Shown in pieces: positions 7,550 to 15,568 of a stretch of DNA of 41,409 nucleotides. This DNA is from Hyphomicrobiales bacterium. Lineage in GTDB: Bacteria; Pseudomonadota; Alphaproteobacteria; Rhizobiales; Xanthobacteraceae. Where the stretch lies: assembly GCA_003169835.1 (NCBI GenBank), contig PNAI01000055.1, positions 1 to 41,409 on the forward strand, given 5' to 3'. The position numbers were made by a program, and so were the translations under genes. Each line of letters opens with the position of its first letter. The stretch's first letter is position 1. The notes under the pieces were generated by a model, which saw only the letters and a program-made list of their open reading frames with translations, searched no databases and was not told the origin of the DNA.

Positions 7550-9082
7550 TCAAGAGCTTCCTTCGCCGGCTTCCACTTCCGCAAGCTTGGCCCGCCAGTC
7601 CTTGCGTTTGAGCGCGAACGAAATCGCGGACATCAGCAGCAGGCCCGCGCTCACGATCAGCAGCATCACGGCGATCGGCCGTTGCGTGAAGATCATGTAG
7701 TTGCCGTTCGACATGATCAGCGATTGCCGCAAGCTTTGCTCGAACACCGGCGCGATCACCAAGCCCAACACAAGGGGCGCGGGATCGAAGCCGAATTTGC
7801 GCAGGGCGTAGCCGAGCATGCCCATGATCAGCATGATCCACACATCCACGATGGAATGGCTCACTTCATAGACGCCGATCACGCAGAACATGATGATGAG
7901 CGGATAAAGATACGCATAGGGAATGCGCAGCACGGTCACGAAAATGCCGACCAGCGGCAGGTTGAGCGCGAGCAGCATTAGATTGCCCACATACATCGAT
8001 GCGACGAATCCCCAGAACACATCGGGGTGCTCGGTGATGAGCTGCGGCCCGGCGTTGACGCCATGCACCATCAGCGCGCCGATCAGCACGGCGGTGATAG
8101 GCCCGGTCGGCAGGCCGAGCGCGAGCATCGGCACGAACGCGCCGGTGGAGGCGGCATTATTCGCCGATTCCGGCCCCGCGACGCCGGCCACCGCGCCCTT
8201 GCCGAATTCTTCGGGGTGCTTCGACACCTTTTTTTCCAGCGCATAGGACAGGAAGCTCGAAATGATATGCGCCGAACCCGGGATGATGCCGATGAGGAAT
8301 CCGAGCACCGACCCGCGCGCGATCGGCCATGCGGACTGGCGCCATTCCTCGCGGCTGGGTAGCAGCTCGCGCAATTTTGGCCGGATCACCTCGCCGATCA
8401 CATTCTTGCTGGGCGTTGCGAGAATTTCGCCCAGCCCAAACAGGCCGACCGCCACCGGCACGATGCCGATGCCGTCGCCAAGCTCGGGCAGATCGAAGCT
8501 GTAGCGGAAGTGGCCGGTCATATTGTCGATGCCGATCATCCCAAAGAAAAGTCCCAGGCACGCCATCAGCAGCGTGCGCACCAGCGACGTTGAAGACATG
8601 TAGGCGAGGAAAATGAGCCCTAGCACCAGCAGCGCGGTGTATTCCGGCGGACCGAAACGCAGCGCCAGCGTCGCCAGCGGCGGCGCTACGATCGTGAGTA
8701 CGATGATGCCGAACGTGCCGGCGATCCACGAGCCGACCGCGGCGATGCAAAGTGCCGCCCCCGCGCGGCCCTTCTTCGCCATGGCATTGCCGTCGATGCA
8801 CGTCATCACCGACGACGCCTCGCCCGGTATGCGCATCAGGATCGACGTGGTCGATCCGCCGTATTGCGAGCCGTAATAGATGCCGGCCAGCATGATCACG
8901 GCTTGCGTGGCGTTGAGCCCGAACGTGATCGGCAGAAGGATGCTGATGCCCGAGAGCGGACCGATGCCGGGCAGCACGCCGACCAGTGTGCCGACCAGGC
9001 AGCCGAGAAACGCGTACCAAAGGTTCGACGGCTGCAGCGCGACCGAGAAGCCGAGCATTAGCGAATGCAGAGTGTCTTCCAC
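7550..9082 (-). CDS. tctA: Tripartite tricarboxylate transporter, large membrane subunit TctA
   Basis: 510 residues rich in membrane segments, with the TctA signatures VLPGIGPLSGISILLP (about 39-54) and YGGSTTSILMRIPGEASSV near residues 75-93, then DGNAMAKKGRAGAAL. TctA is the large permease (about 11-12 helices). With TctB and a periplasmic TctC protein it imports carboxylates using the ion gradient. The start codon is GTG (complement of 9080-9082), 9 bases after the TctB stop. The stop abuts, with no base between, the stop of the convergent transhydroxylase-like small subunit. The substrate is unknown; Tct systems carry citrate, but also terephthalate and other aromatic acids. That would fit the neighbourhood without proving it. 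Confidence 0.95.
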   Translation of the reverse strand: MEDTLHSLMLGFSVALQPSNLWYAFLGCLVGTLVGVLPGIGPLSGISILLPITFGLNATQAVIMLAGIYYGSQYGGSTTSILMRIPGEASSVMTCIDGNAMAKKGRAGAALCIAAVGSWIAGTFGIIVLTIVAPPLATLALRFGPPEYTALLVLGLIFLAYMSSTSLVRTLLMACLGLFFGMIGIDNMTGHFRYSFDLPELGDGIGIVPVAVGLFGLGEILATPSKNVIGEVIRPKLRELLPSREEWRQSAWPIARGSVLGFLIGIIPGSAHIISSFLSYALEKKVSKHPEEFGKGAVAGVAGPESANNAASTGAFVPMLALGLPTGPITAVLIGALMVHGVNAGPQLITEHPDVFWGFVASMYVGNLMLLALNLPLVGIFVTVLRIPYAYLYPLIIMFCVIGVYEVSHSIVDVWIMLIMGMLGYALRKFGFDPAPLVLGLVIAPVFEQSLRQSLIMSNGNYMIFTQRPIAVMLLIVSAGLLLMSAISFALKRKDWRAKLAEVEAGEGSS

Positions 9083-9091
9083 GTGCGCGCC

Positions 9092-9541
9092 TTAAAAGCC
9101 GAAAGGACTGAGCGGCAGCGGTGAACGCAGAAATTTGGCGAATAGGCCGAAGGCGAGCAGCACGACGACGAGACTATAAAGACCGGCGCGGAAAATGCTT
9201 CGGCGCTCCACCAGCACAAGCAGCGCGACCATCATCGCCACCATGGTGATGATGAAGCCGGCCCGCGTATAAAGCGCGATCCCGGCGGCTGTGATCGAAA
9301 TCACAGGAGCTGCGTGCTGCAGGTCGTTCCAGTCGATATCGGTGAGCGGCGCGCTCTCCTGCGACGCGCGCAGCACGAGCAACACGCCGAACAGGATCAT
9401 CAGCCCCGCCACCAAGTTGGGCAAGAATCCCGCGCCCGGCATCGCGAGCCGCCCAAACGGCAGATCGCCGCTGAGCGCAACGATCAGCAGACCGAAGGCG
9501 GCGAACGCTGCGCCCGCCACGTGATCGGAGCGCAAAATCAT
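9092..9541 (-). CDS. tctB: Tripartite tricarboxylate transporter, small membrane subunit TctB
   Basis: 149 residues with about four hydrophobic helices, the usual size and layout of TctB, the small permease partner of TctA. Recognisable parts are the N-terminal helix with AFAAFGLLIVALSGDLPFG, the GAGFLPNLVAGLMILFG stretch typical of the family, and a C-terminal pair of helices ending in LRSPLPLSPFGF. It lies between the binding-protein genes and tctA on the same strand, which is the normal order for this transporter. TctB proteins are poorly conserved, so the call rests as much on size, topology and position as on motifs. Confidence 0.9.
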   Translation of the reverse strand: MILRSDHVAGAAFAAFGLLIVALSGDLPFGRLAMPGAGFLPNLVAGLMILFGVLLVLRASQESAPLTDIDWNDLQHAAPVISITAAGIALYTRAGFIITMVAMMVALLVLVERRSIFRAGLYSLVVVLLAFGLFAKFLRSPLPLSPFGF

Positions 9542-9555
9542 GTTCTTGGTCTCTT

Positions 9556-9603
9556 GCGCATGATCATGTCCAAAACCCAGTTCTCACATTTTGGGTCATG
9601 CGC
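9556..9603. repeat. Palindromic intergenic repeat of Hyphomicrobiales type
   Basis: The spacer between the first TctC gene and tctB holds an interrupted palindrome. The outer arms are GCGCATGA (9556-9563) and TCATGCGC (9596-9603); the inner arms are CCAAAACCC and TTTTGGG. I recognise the overall form, GCATGATC...CCGAAAACC...TTTCGG...GATCATGC, as a dispersed intergenic repeat common in Bradyrhizobium, Mesorhizobium and relatives; this comes from memory, not a search. The right arm touches the TAG stop of the TctC gene. The transcript could fold into a long hairpin that stabilises the binding-protein message or reduces permease expression. Confidence 0.7.
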
Positions 9604-10583
9604 TAGCTCTGCTTGCCGATCGCCTTCACAACGGCGTCGATGCGCTTGCCCTCTTCTTCCCAGAATTTTGCGAATTGCGCCGAATCGAGATAGGCGAGAT
9701 CCTGGCCGACATTGGCGAGGACGCCCCTGAATGTATCGGAATGGACCGCCTTGTTGATGGAGCTATTGAGCAGTGTAACGATCTCGGTCGGTGTTCCCTT
9801 TGGCGCGAAGATTCCAACCCACAGATAATATTCGACGTTGTAGCCGAGCTCTTTGAGCGTCGGCACATCGGGCAGCGCTTTTGAACGCTCGCCGCCGAAC
9901 GACGCCAGGGGCCGCAGCTTGCCCGCCTTGATGTGCGGCAGCGATGCCGACACCGATTGCGCGGTGACTTGCGCGTTGTTGCCGAGGATCGCAGTGATGG
10001 CCGGCCCGCCGCCATTGGTCGGCAGATGGCGCATCTTTAATCCACCCGCCGCCTGCTCCAGCAGCGCCATCGGAAAATGCGTGGCGCCGTAAAGTCCACC
10101 GGAACTGTAGATGATGGCGTCCGGGCGTTTGCTGACGTCATCGACGAATTCCTTCAGCGTCTTGTACGGCTGCTGATCGTTGACCAGCACCACGCACGGG
10201 TCCGCAATCAGGCGCGCGAGCGGGATGAAATCGGCGCGGGTGGCTTTTGCCGGCCGGTCGAATAGCTTGTCGACTTCGGCGTAGCCGGTGATTCCGGTAT
10301 TGTGCGACAGCAGCGTATAGCCGTCTGGCTTGGCGCTGGCGACGACTTGCGCGCCCACTTGGCCCGCGGCGCCCGCTTTCGTCTCGATCACCACTGGCTG
10401 CTTGAGGATGCCTTCGAGCACCGAGGCCAGCGGCCGTGTCACAATGTCGTTGACGCCGCCAGGCGGAAATGCATTGACGATGGTGACCGGGTGCGACGGA
10501 TAAGTTTCCTGTGCGAAGGCTGCTCCGCTCGCGAACGCGGCGGCGCATGTTGACGTGCCGATGACGAAACTGCGGCGATCCAT
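9603..10583 (-). CDS. Tripartite tricarboxylate transporter binding protein (TctC/Bug family), copy 1
   Basis: 326 residues with a twin-arginine-like signal peptide (MDRRSFVIGTS..., cut likely after AFA near residue 24). A Bug-type periplasmic binding domain follows: YPSHPVTIVNAFPPGG at its start, VIETKAGAAGQVGAQVVA, and GYTLL. The protein captures a carboxylate in the periplasm and hands it to TctAB. It lies next to tctB and is the better candidate for the cognate binding protein. A second gene of the same family lies directly upstream on the same strand; much of the two sequences is identical or similar (ADPCV.LVNDQQPYK, RHLPTNGGGPA.TAILGNN, VEYYLWVG.FAPKGTP). Start: ATG after AGAGGAACGCC. 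Confidence 0.94.
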   Translation of the reverse strand: MDRRSFVIGTSTCAAAFASGAAFAQETYPSHPVTIVNAFPPGGVNDIVTRPLASVLEGILKQPVVIETKAGAAGQVGAQVVASAKPDGYTLLSHNTGITGYAEVDKLFDRPAKATRADFIPLARLIADPCVVLVNDQQPYKTLKEFVDDVSKRPDAIIYSSGGLYGATHFPMALLEQAAGGLKMRHLPTNGGGPAITAILGNNAQVTAQSVSASLPHIKAGKLRPLASFGGERSKALPDVPTLKELGYNVEYYLWVGIFAPKGTPTEIVTLLNSSINKAVHSDTFRGVLANVGQDLAYLDSAQFAKFWEEEGKRIDAVVKAIGKQS

Positions 10584-10690
10584 GGCGTTCCTCTATTGAG
10601 TTGCAGCCCGCTAGTTGGGCCTATTTATTTTCGATCGCCTCCGGCAAGCGCCGGCACGCCGCCGTCGCGAAACGATTGGGCTATTCCCGT

Positions 10691-11674
10691 TTACGTATCC
10701 ACACGTCCGATCTGGCGAATGGCGTCCTCGATGTGCTTGGTGTCGGCGTCCCAGAATTTCTTGAAATCCGCCTGATCGAGATAGCCGAGCTCCTGCCCAA
10801 GATTGGTCATTGCGCCCTTGAACTGGTCGGTGTGCGCGGCCTTGTCGATCGCGGTGCGCAAATAGGTGATGACGTTGTCGGGCGTGCCCTTCGGCGCGAA
10901 TACGCCGACCCACAGATAATATTCGACGTCGTAGCCGGACTCCTTCATCGTCGGCACATCGGGCAATGCTTTCGACCGCTGCGCGCCGAACAGCGCAAGC
11001 GGCTTGAGCTTGCCGGCCTTGATCTGGGCAAGCGATGCCGACACCGAGGACACCAGCACCTGTGAGTTGTTGCCCAGGATCGCTGTCAACGCAGGTCCTC
11101 CGCCGTTGGTCGGCAGGTGGCGGAATTTGAGGCCGCCGGCGGCCTTGGCAAACAGCGCCATCGGAATGTGCAACGCGCCGTAAAGCCCCGACGAACTGTA
11201 GATGATGTCGTCCGGGCGCTTCTTGGCGTCCTCGACCAGATCCTTGAGCGACTTGTAGGGCTGCTGATCGTTGACCAGGAGCACGCACGGGTCGGCAACC
11301 AGCCGCGCGATCGGAATGAAATCGGCATTGGTGAATTTCGGCTGCCGCCCGAACAGCTTGTCGACTTCGGCAAAGCCTGAGATCGACGTGATGTGGATGA
11401 GCAGTGTATAGCCATCCGGCTTTGCGCTCGCCGCAACCTGTCCGCCGACCGCGCCGGCGGCCCCAGCCTTGGTGTCAATGACGCACGGCTGCTTGATAAT
11501 AGGTTCGAGAACGGCGGCGAGCGGGCGGCCCACCACGTCGGCGGCGCCGCCCGGCGGGAACGGGTTGATGAAGGTGACGGCATGCGACGGATAAGCGTCC
11601 TGCGCAATCGACGGCTTGCTCGCAAGAGCTGCGGCAGTAGCGGCCGAGCCGATGACGAAATGGCGTCTGTCCAT
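10691..11674 (-). CDS. Tripartite tricarboxylate transporter binding protein (TctC/Bug family), copy 2
   Basis: 327 residues, a close paralogue of the next gene downstream, from which it is separated by 107 bases. It has a twin-arginine-like signal (MDRRHFVIGSAATAAALAS) cut near SIAQDA. The Bug domain carries FPPGGAADVVGRPLAAVLE, TKAGAAGAVGGQVAASAKP and LPTNGGGPALTAILGNN. It probably binds a related or the same carboxylate and shares TctAB. The ligand-facing segments differ between the copies (HITSISGFAEV here, HNTGITGYAEV in copy 1), so their ligand ranges may have drifted apart. The ATG is preceded by a clear CGGAGG ribosome site. Two binding proteins for one permease pair is a known pattern in genomes rich in Bug proteins. 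Confidence 0.94.
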   Translation of the reverse strand: MDRRHFVIGSAATAAALASKPSIAQDAYPSHAVTFINPFPPGGAADVVGRPLAAVLEPIIKQPCVIDTKAGAAGAVGGQVAASAKPDGYTLLIHITSISGFAEVDKLFGRQPKFTNADFIPIARLVADPCVLLVNDQQPYKSLKDLVEDAKKRPDDIIYSSSGLYGALHIPMALFAKAAGGLKFRHLPTNGGGPALTAILGNNSQVLVSSVSASLAQIKAGKLKPLALFGAQRSKALPDVPTMKESGYDVEYYLWVGVFAPKGTPDNVITYLRTAIDKAAHTDQFKGAMTNLGQELGYLDQADFKKFWDADTKHIEDAIRQIGRVDT

Positions 11675-11724
11675 GATTTCCTCCGAGATTTTTTTGCCGT
11701 TGTTGGTGCCGGCGTTGATGGCGT

Positions 11725-12192
11725 TCAGTTTGGCGCGCGTTCGAATGCCGACGCCATAACCGGCGCCTTGCGATTCTTGGCTTCGGAATTGGCGAAATTG
11801 AGCTCGACCTTCACCCCGTTGGGATCGAACAGGAACAGTTGGTAGAGCCCCTGATCGTCGACCTGCCGTTCCTTGAATGCGACGCTGTTGTGATTGAATT
11901 GCTCGATCATCGCCTCAAGGCCCGTGGCGCGGAATGCTATATGATCGATCACGCCGGTTCCGCGGCTCGCATCCGATTCCTGACCGACATATTTCTTGCG
12001 ATTGTCGCTTACATTCTTGCCGCCGGTCGTGATGTGCAGGACATCGCTGTCGCCGAGATAAAGCCAGTACACCGGGAACTTGAAATCGGGGCAGGGGCCC
12101 ACCCGCAGACCAAGCACCTTGACGTACCAGTCCTTGGTGGCCTCGATGTCCTCCGTCTGGAGGAGAAAGTGCTCCATGTGGGACAGGGGCAT
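11725..12192 (-). CDS. VOC-family (glyoxalase/extradiol dioxygenase fold) protein
   Basis: 155 residues forming one vicinal-oxygen-chelate module pair: MEHFLLQTEDIEATKDWYVKVLGL at the start, VIDHIAFR in the middle and LFDPNGVKVELNF near the end. His7 in the first motif, His in DHIAF and Glu in KVELNF are the usual metal ligands, so it probably binds a divalent metal. Small VOC proteins include glyoxalases, epimerases and ring-cleaving or resistance enzymes; which applies cannot be told. It lies 50 bases upstream of the tandem TctC genes on the same strand. It could be the first gene of that transporter operon, processing the imported compound. It is divergent from the DUF1330-like gene. Confidence 0.87.
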   Translation of the reverse strand: MPLSHMEHFLLQTEDIEATKDWYVKVLGLRVGPCPDFKFPVYWLYLGDSDVLHITTGGKNVSDNRKKYVGQESDASRGTGVIDHIAFRATGLEAMIEQFNHNSVAFKERQVDDQGLYQLFLFDPNGVKVELNFANSEAKNRKAPVMASAFERAPN

Positions 12193-12304
12193 GACTAAGA
12201 ATCCTCAAAGCTTAGAATGATTCCGGTCCCAATCTGATGGTAGGACCATGGCCAGTCTCAACCATTGGGCAAAGAGTGTCCAGAACGGAATACAGGAGGA
12301 ATAC
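12193..12304. promoter_or_regulatory. Divergent intergenic region between the VOC gene and the DUF1330-like gene
   Basis: A 112-base spacer must hold promoters for both directions: the VOC-TctC-TctB-TctA string to the left and the DUF1330-like and binding-protein genes to the right. I see a short palindromic piece, TGGTAGGACCATGG (12239-12252), with the inner dyad TGG...CCA, and a strong AGGAGG ribosome site (12294-12299) for the rightward gene. I cannot assign -35 and -10 boxes with confidence. Confidence 0.35.
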
Positions 12305-12607
12305 ATGCCGGCTTATTGGGTTGCTCGCGCGAAGATCAACGATCCGGTCGAGTACAAGAAGTACACCGATCTCGTCCCGGCGATCATCCGCAAGCACGGT
12401 GGGAAGGTCTTGGCGCGGGGTGGGCGCTTCCAGATCATGGAAGGTCCAAAAAAGTTCCATCGTTTTGTTGTGATTGAGTTTCCCAGCTACGAGCAGGGCG
12501 TGGCCTGCTTCACCTCGCCGGAATACGAACAAGCTGCGGCCTTCCGTCGCAACGGTGCTGGGGAGGTGGAGACCATCATTGTCGATGCCGGCGACGCCAC
12601 CACATGA
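12305..12607 (+). CDS. DUF1330-like small protein (dimeric alpha-beta barrel)
   Basis: 100 residues starting MPAYWVARAKINDPVEYKKY, the usual opening of DUF1330 proteins (about 95-100 residues) of the dimeric alpha/beta-barrel superfamily. The stretch GGKVLARGGRFQIMEG and the segment FHRFVVIEFPSYEQGVACF match the strand-helix pattern of that family. The start chosen is the ATG after AGGAGGA; an in-frame ATG 57 bases upstream lacks a ribosome site and would add a non-family extension. The function of DUF1330 proteins is unproved; they are often found beside catabolic genes and may act as small isomerases or in stress defence. The gene precedes a periplasmic binding-protein gene by 93 bases on the same strand. 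Confidence 0.85.
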   Translation: MPAYWVARAKINDPVEYKKYTDLVPAIIRKHGGKVLARGGRFQIMEGPKKFHRFVVIEFPSYEQGVACFTSPEYEQAAAFRRNGAGEVETIIVDAGDATT

Positions 12608-12700
12608 ACAGGGGTGCAAAACCTCTGGCTTTTGCCGTTGAAATACGCATAAAATATGAAAAATTCGCTGCTTCATAAAACTTCCAAAGGAGGAACGCCG

Positions 12701-13966
12701 ATGCTCCGTCACTTAGCTTTGAAACTCTCTACCGTGGTTGCTGGCGCGGTGCTCGCGCTCGCGCTTCCCGTCGGCAGTTCGGCGCAGGCACAGGAGCCGA
12801 TCAAGATCGGCTTCTCGATGGCACTGACCGGCCCGCTCGCCGCCAACGGCAAGCAGGCGCTGCTCGGCATGCAAATCTGGGAAGAAGAAATCAACGCTAA
12901 GGGCGGATTGCTCGGGCGTCCGGTCAAGCTCATCTACTACGACGATAAGAGCGCCGCATCGGAAGCGCCGCAGATATACACCAAGCTGCTGGACGTCGAC
13001 AAAGTCGATCTAATCATCGGTCCCTATGCCACGGTCCCGGCCGCAGCGGCCATGACGGTCGCGGTGCAACGGAAAAAGGTGTTCCAGGTCCTGTTCGGAC
13101 TCGACGTGAATTCCGAATTCAAATACGACAAGTTCTTCGCGATGATTCCGACCGGTCCGGATACCAAACCGTCGTTCACGGACGGTTTCTTCGAAATCGC
13201 GGCCACGCAGAATCCGAAACCGCAGACCGTGGCACTTGCGTTTGCTGACGCTGAATTCGGGCAAAATGCCTGCGAAGGCGCGCGCAAGAATGCCGCCAAG
13301 ACCGGAATCAAGATCATCTATGACAAGAGCTATCCGCCGGCGACGACGGACTTCACGCCCATCGTGCGGGCGGTGCAGGCGACGAATCCCGATCTGTTCG
13401 TCATCTGCTCCTATCCGCTCGACTCGGTCGGCATGGTCAAGGCGGTCAATGAAGTCGGCTTTAAGCCGAAGATGGTAGGCGGCGCCATGGTTGGCCTACA
13501 AGCAACGGTGTTCAAGCGCCAGCTGGGTCCGCTTCTCAACGGCTGGGTCAATTACGAGACCTGGGTGCCGTCGAAGGAATTGTCGCTGCCGCAGACCGAA
13601 GAGTTCCTCAAGAAGTATCAGGCCAAGGCGGGCGCAGCCGGCGTCGATCCACTCGGCTATTATCTCGGAACTTGGGGTTACGCTCACATCCAGGTCTATG
13701 GCGACGCCATCGCGGCGACCAAAAGTCTCGACGACAACAAGCTCGCCGATTACATGCACAACACCACATTCAAGACCATCTTGGGCGACGTCAAATACGG
13801 CCCGAATGGTGAATGGGCGCAAGGGCGCATGATGCAGGTGCAATATCACAGCATCAAGAGCGGCGAGCTCGATCAGTTCAGGGGCATGGACACGCAAACC
13901 GTGCTCACGCCGGCCAAGTACAAGACAGGCACCGTGGTCTATCCCTACGAGAAGGCGAAGCAGTAG
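12701..13966 (+). CDS. ABC transporter periplasmic binding protein, branched-chain amino acid (LivK/HAAT) type
   Basis: 421 residues: a signal peptide (LALKLSTVVAGAVLALALPVG, cut near AQAQE) and a two-lobed type I periplasmic binding domain. Landmarks are IKIGFSMALTGPLAANGKQ at the ligand site, EEINAKGGLLGRPVKLIYYDDKS, and VDLIIGPYATVPAAA. Such proteins bind amino acids, but in this group very often aromatic acids, amides or other organic acids. The ATG at 12701 follows AAGGAGG; the upstream in-frame ATG at 12656 would put 15 extra residues before the signal peptide. The gene faces, rather than joins, a livHMGF operon on the other strand. It is probably the binding protein of that system, expressed from its own promoter and ended by the terminator at 14013. 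Confidence 0.93.
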   Translation: MLRHLALKLSTVVAGAVLALALPVGSSAQAQEPIKIGFSMALTGPLAANGKQALLGMQIWEEEINAKGGLLGRPVKLIYYDDKSAASEAPQIYTKLLDVDKVDLIIGPYATVPAAAAMTVAVQRKKVFQVLFGLDVNSEFKYDKFFAMIPTGPDTKPSFTDGFFEIAATQNPKPQTVALAFADAEFGQNACEGARKNAAKTGIKIIYDKSYPPATTDFTPIVRAVQATNPDLFVICSYPLDSVGMVKAVNEVGFKPKMVGGAMVGLQATVFKRQLGPLLNGWVNYETWVPSKELSLPQTEEFLKKYQAKAGAAGVDPLGYYLGTWGYAHIQVYGDAIAATKSLDDNKLADYMHNTTFKTILGDVKYGPNGEWAQGRMMQVQYHSIKSGELDQFRGMDTQTVLTPAKYKTGTVVYPYEKAKQ

Positions 13967-14012
13967 GCTTAGTTGCCTGCCGCGAACATCGACTTTCACT
14001 TGCCAAGACATA

Positions 14013-14050
14013 CGCCGCGCGGATTAAGTTCCGCGCGGCGCTGCTTTTTC
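14013..14050 (+). terminator. Rho-independent terminator after the binding-protein gene
   Basis: A perfect 11-base stem, CGCCGCGCGGA (14013-14023) with TCCGCGCGGCG (14030-14040), closes a 6-base loop TTAAGT. It is followed by CTGC and a run of five T. It lies 46 bases after the binding-protein stop on the + strand. Read from the other strand no T-run follows, so it serves the + transcript and shields the convergent livF. Confidence 0.9.
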
Positions 14051-14085
14051 AGGGTCTGCCCAGGCGCGCCGACCGGCGTGATCGC

Positions 14086-14817
14086 TCACAACCCAAGATA
14101 AAATTTCCGGATCAGGTCGTTGTTGTTGAGTTCCTCGGCCGTATCGCCCTTGAAGGCGATCTTGCCGTGCACGATCACATAACCGCGGTCGGCGATGCGG
14201 ATTGCCTGATGGAAATTCTGTTCTGCCATCAGCACCGTGAGCTGGTATTTGTCCTTGAGCTCCTTGATCTTGTCGATGGTGCGGCTGACCAGGATCGGCG
14301 CTAGGCCTACCGAAGGCTCGTCCACCAGCAAAATTTTCGGCGCCAGCATCAGCGCACGCGCGAGCGCCAGCATCTGCTGCTCGCCGCCGCTCATGCTGCC
14401 GGCAAGCTGACGCGCGCGCTCGCGCAGGACGGGGAAGCATTCCAGGCAGAATTCGAGATTGTGTTTCATCTGCGCCCGCGCGGTCGGCCGGAACGCGCCG
14501 AGCAGCAAATTCTCTTCCACCGTCAATTTGGGAAACAGCCGGCGTCCTTCCGGGACGAGTGCGATGCCGAGCTCGACGATCTGTTCGGTGGTGAGCTTGG
14601 CAAGATTGTGCCGCACGCCGTCGATCTCGGCGGTGATGCTGCCGGCGCTTGGCCGCACCATACCCATGATGCATTTGATCAGCGTGCTCTTGCCGTTGCC
14701 GTTGGTGCCGAGCAGCACTACGGTCTCGCCCGATTTCACATCGAGCGTGACATCCTCGAGTACGCGCACGGCGCCGTAGGCCGCGTCGATTTTCTCGATG
14801 GTGAGGCTATTCGCCAA
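14086..14817 (-). CDS. livF: ABC transporter ATP-binding protein LivF (first system)
   Basis: 243 residues, the usual size for LivF, the second ATPase of branched-chain-type importers. The nucleotide-binding parts are complete: Walker A GTNGNGKST (about 37-45), Q-loop region, signature SMSGGEQQ (about 141-148), Walker B ILLVDEPSVGLAP, and the switch His replaced by Gln in MAEQNF, which is typical of LivF proteins. The start overlaps the end of livG by 11 bases, so translation is coupled. It is the last gene of a livH-livM-livG-livF operon on the minus strand. It ends about 120 bases from the convergent binding-protein gene. Confidence 0.94.
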   Translation of the reverse strand: MANSLTIEKIDAAYGAVRVLEDVTLDVKSGETVVLLGTNGNGKSTLIKCIMGMVRPSAGSITAEIDGVRHNLAKLTTEQIVELGIALVPEGRRLFPKLTVEENLLLGAFRPTARAQMKHNLEFCLECFPVLRERARQLAGSMSGGEQQMLALARALMLAPKILLVDEPSVGLAPILVSRTIDKIKELKDKYQLTVLMAEQNFHQAIRIADRGYVIVHGKIAFKGDTAEELNNNDLIRKFYLGL

Positions 14818-15568
14818 GATAGGCTCCGATGACTTGTGGATTGTTGACCACGTCCCCGGGCTTGCCGTCGGCGATTTTCTTGCCGGAGACCAGCACCACT
14901 AGCCGCTGCGAGAAACTCATCACCGCCCGCATGATGTGCTCGATCAAGATGATAGTGATGCCGCGCTCGTTTAACTTGATGAGCAGACCCACGATATCCT
15001 CGACCTCGGACTGCGACAGGCCGGCCATGGATTCGTCGGCGATCAGCAGCTTGGGATCGGTCGCCATGGCGCGTGCGAGCTCGATCTTGCGCATTTCGAC
15101 TTGCGTCAGATCGCGCGGCAGCTTGTTCGCCTTGTTCGCCAGTCCGACGAGCCCAAGCAGTTCGGCGCAGCGCGCTTCGAGTTGGGCATGATTGAGATGC
15201 GTGTGCGCGTGCGTCTTGATTCCCGTGTGCGCGCGCGCATTGACGGTGTAGAGCAGCGGAATGCGCAGATTCTCGGCGACTGTCAGCGAGCCGAACGGCC
15301 GCGGTAGCTGAAAACTTCTTGCCATGCCGCGATGCGTGCGTTGATGCGCGGCAAGCCCATTCATGGGATAGCCGTCGAATTGCACCGTGCCGGTTTCATT
15401 CGTCAGCGTGCCGCACAGGCAATTGACCAGTGTGCTCTTGCCCGAACCGTTGGGGCCGATCAGGCCGACGCGTTCGCCTTGCGCGACCGTCAAATTGATG
15501 CCGTCGAGCGCGGCAAAGCCGCCGAAGCGCTTGCCCACGTTTTCGATCTCGAGCAATTGACCGGCCAT
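14807..15568 (-). CDS. livG: ABC transporter ATP-binding protein LivG (first system)
   Basis: 253 residues beginning MAGQLLEIENVGKRFGG, with Walker A GPNGSGKST, signature DLTQVEMRKIELARAM in place of the canonical LSGGQ, Walker B LLIADESMAGLSQ, and switch His in LIEHIMRAV. The C-terminal extension ending in PQVIGAYLGE is characteristic of LivG. The start is the ATG overlapping the livM stop (ATGA at 15565-15568 on the minus strand); a longer open frame exists but has no LivG-like sequence. The signature loop lacks the usual S-G-G. This degenerate form occurs in some LivG relatives; whether this site hydrolyses ATP normally would need testing. The partner ATPase LivF has a canonical signature. 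Confidence 0.93.
   Translation of the reverse strand: MAGQLLEIENVGKRFGGFAALDGINLTVAQGERVGLIGPNGSGKSTLVNCLCGTLTNETGTVQFDGYPMNGLAAHQRTHRGMARSFQLPRPFGSLTVAENLRIPLLYTVNARAHTGIKTHAHTHLNHAQLEARCAELLGLVGLANKANKLPRDLTQVEMRKIELARAMATDPKLLIADESMAGLSQSEVEDIVGLLIKLNERGITIILIEHIMRAVMSFSQRLVVLVSGKKIADGKPGDVVNNPQVIGAYLGE

Noticed and set aside
12237..12250. TAGGACC found near three upstream regions (12241, 26662, 29638) as a regulon motif
   Set aside because: A 7-base word is expected about five times by chance on both strands of a window this size, and the flanks do not agree.
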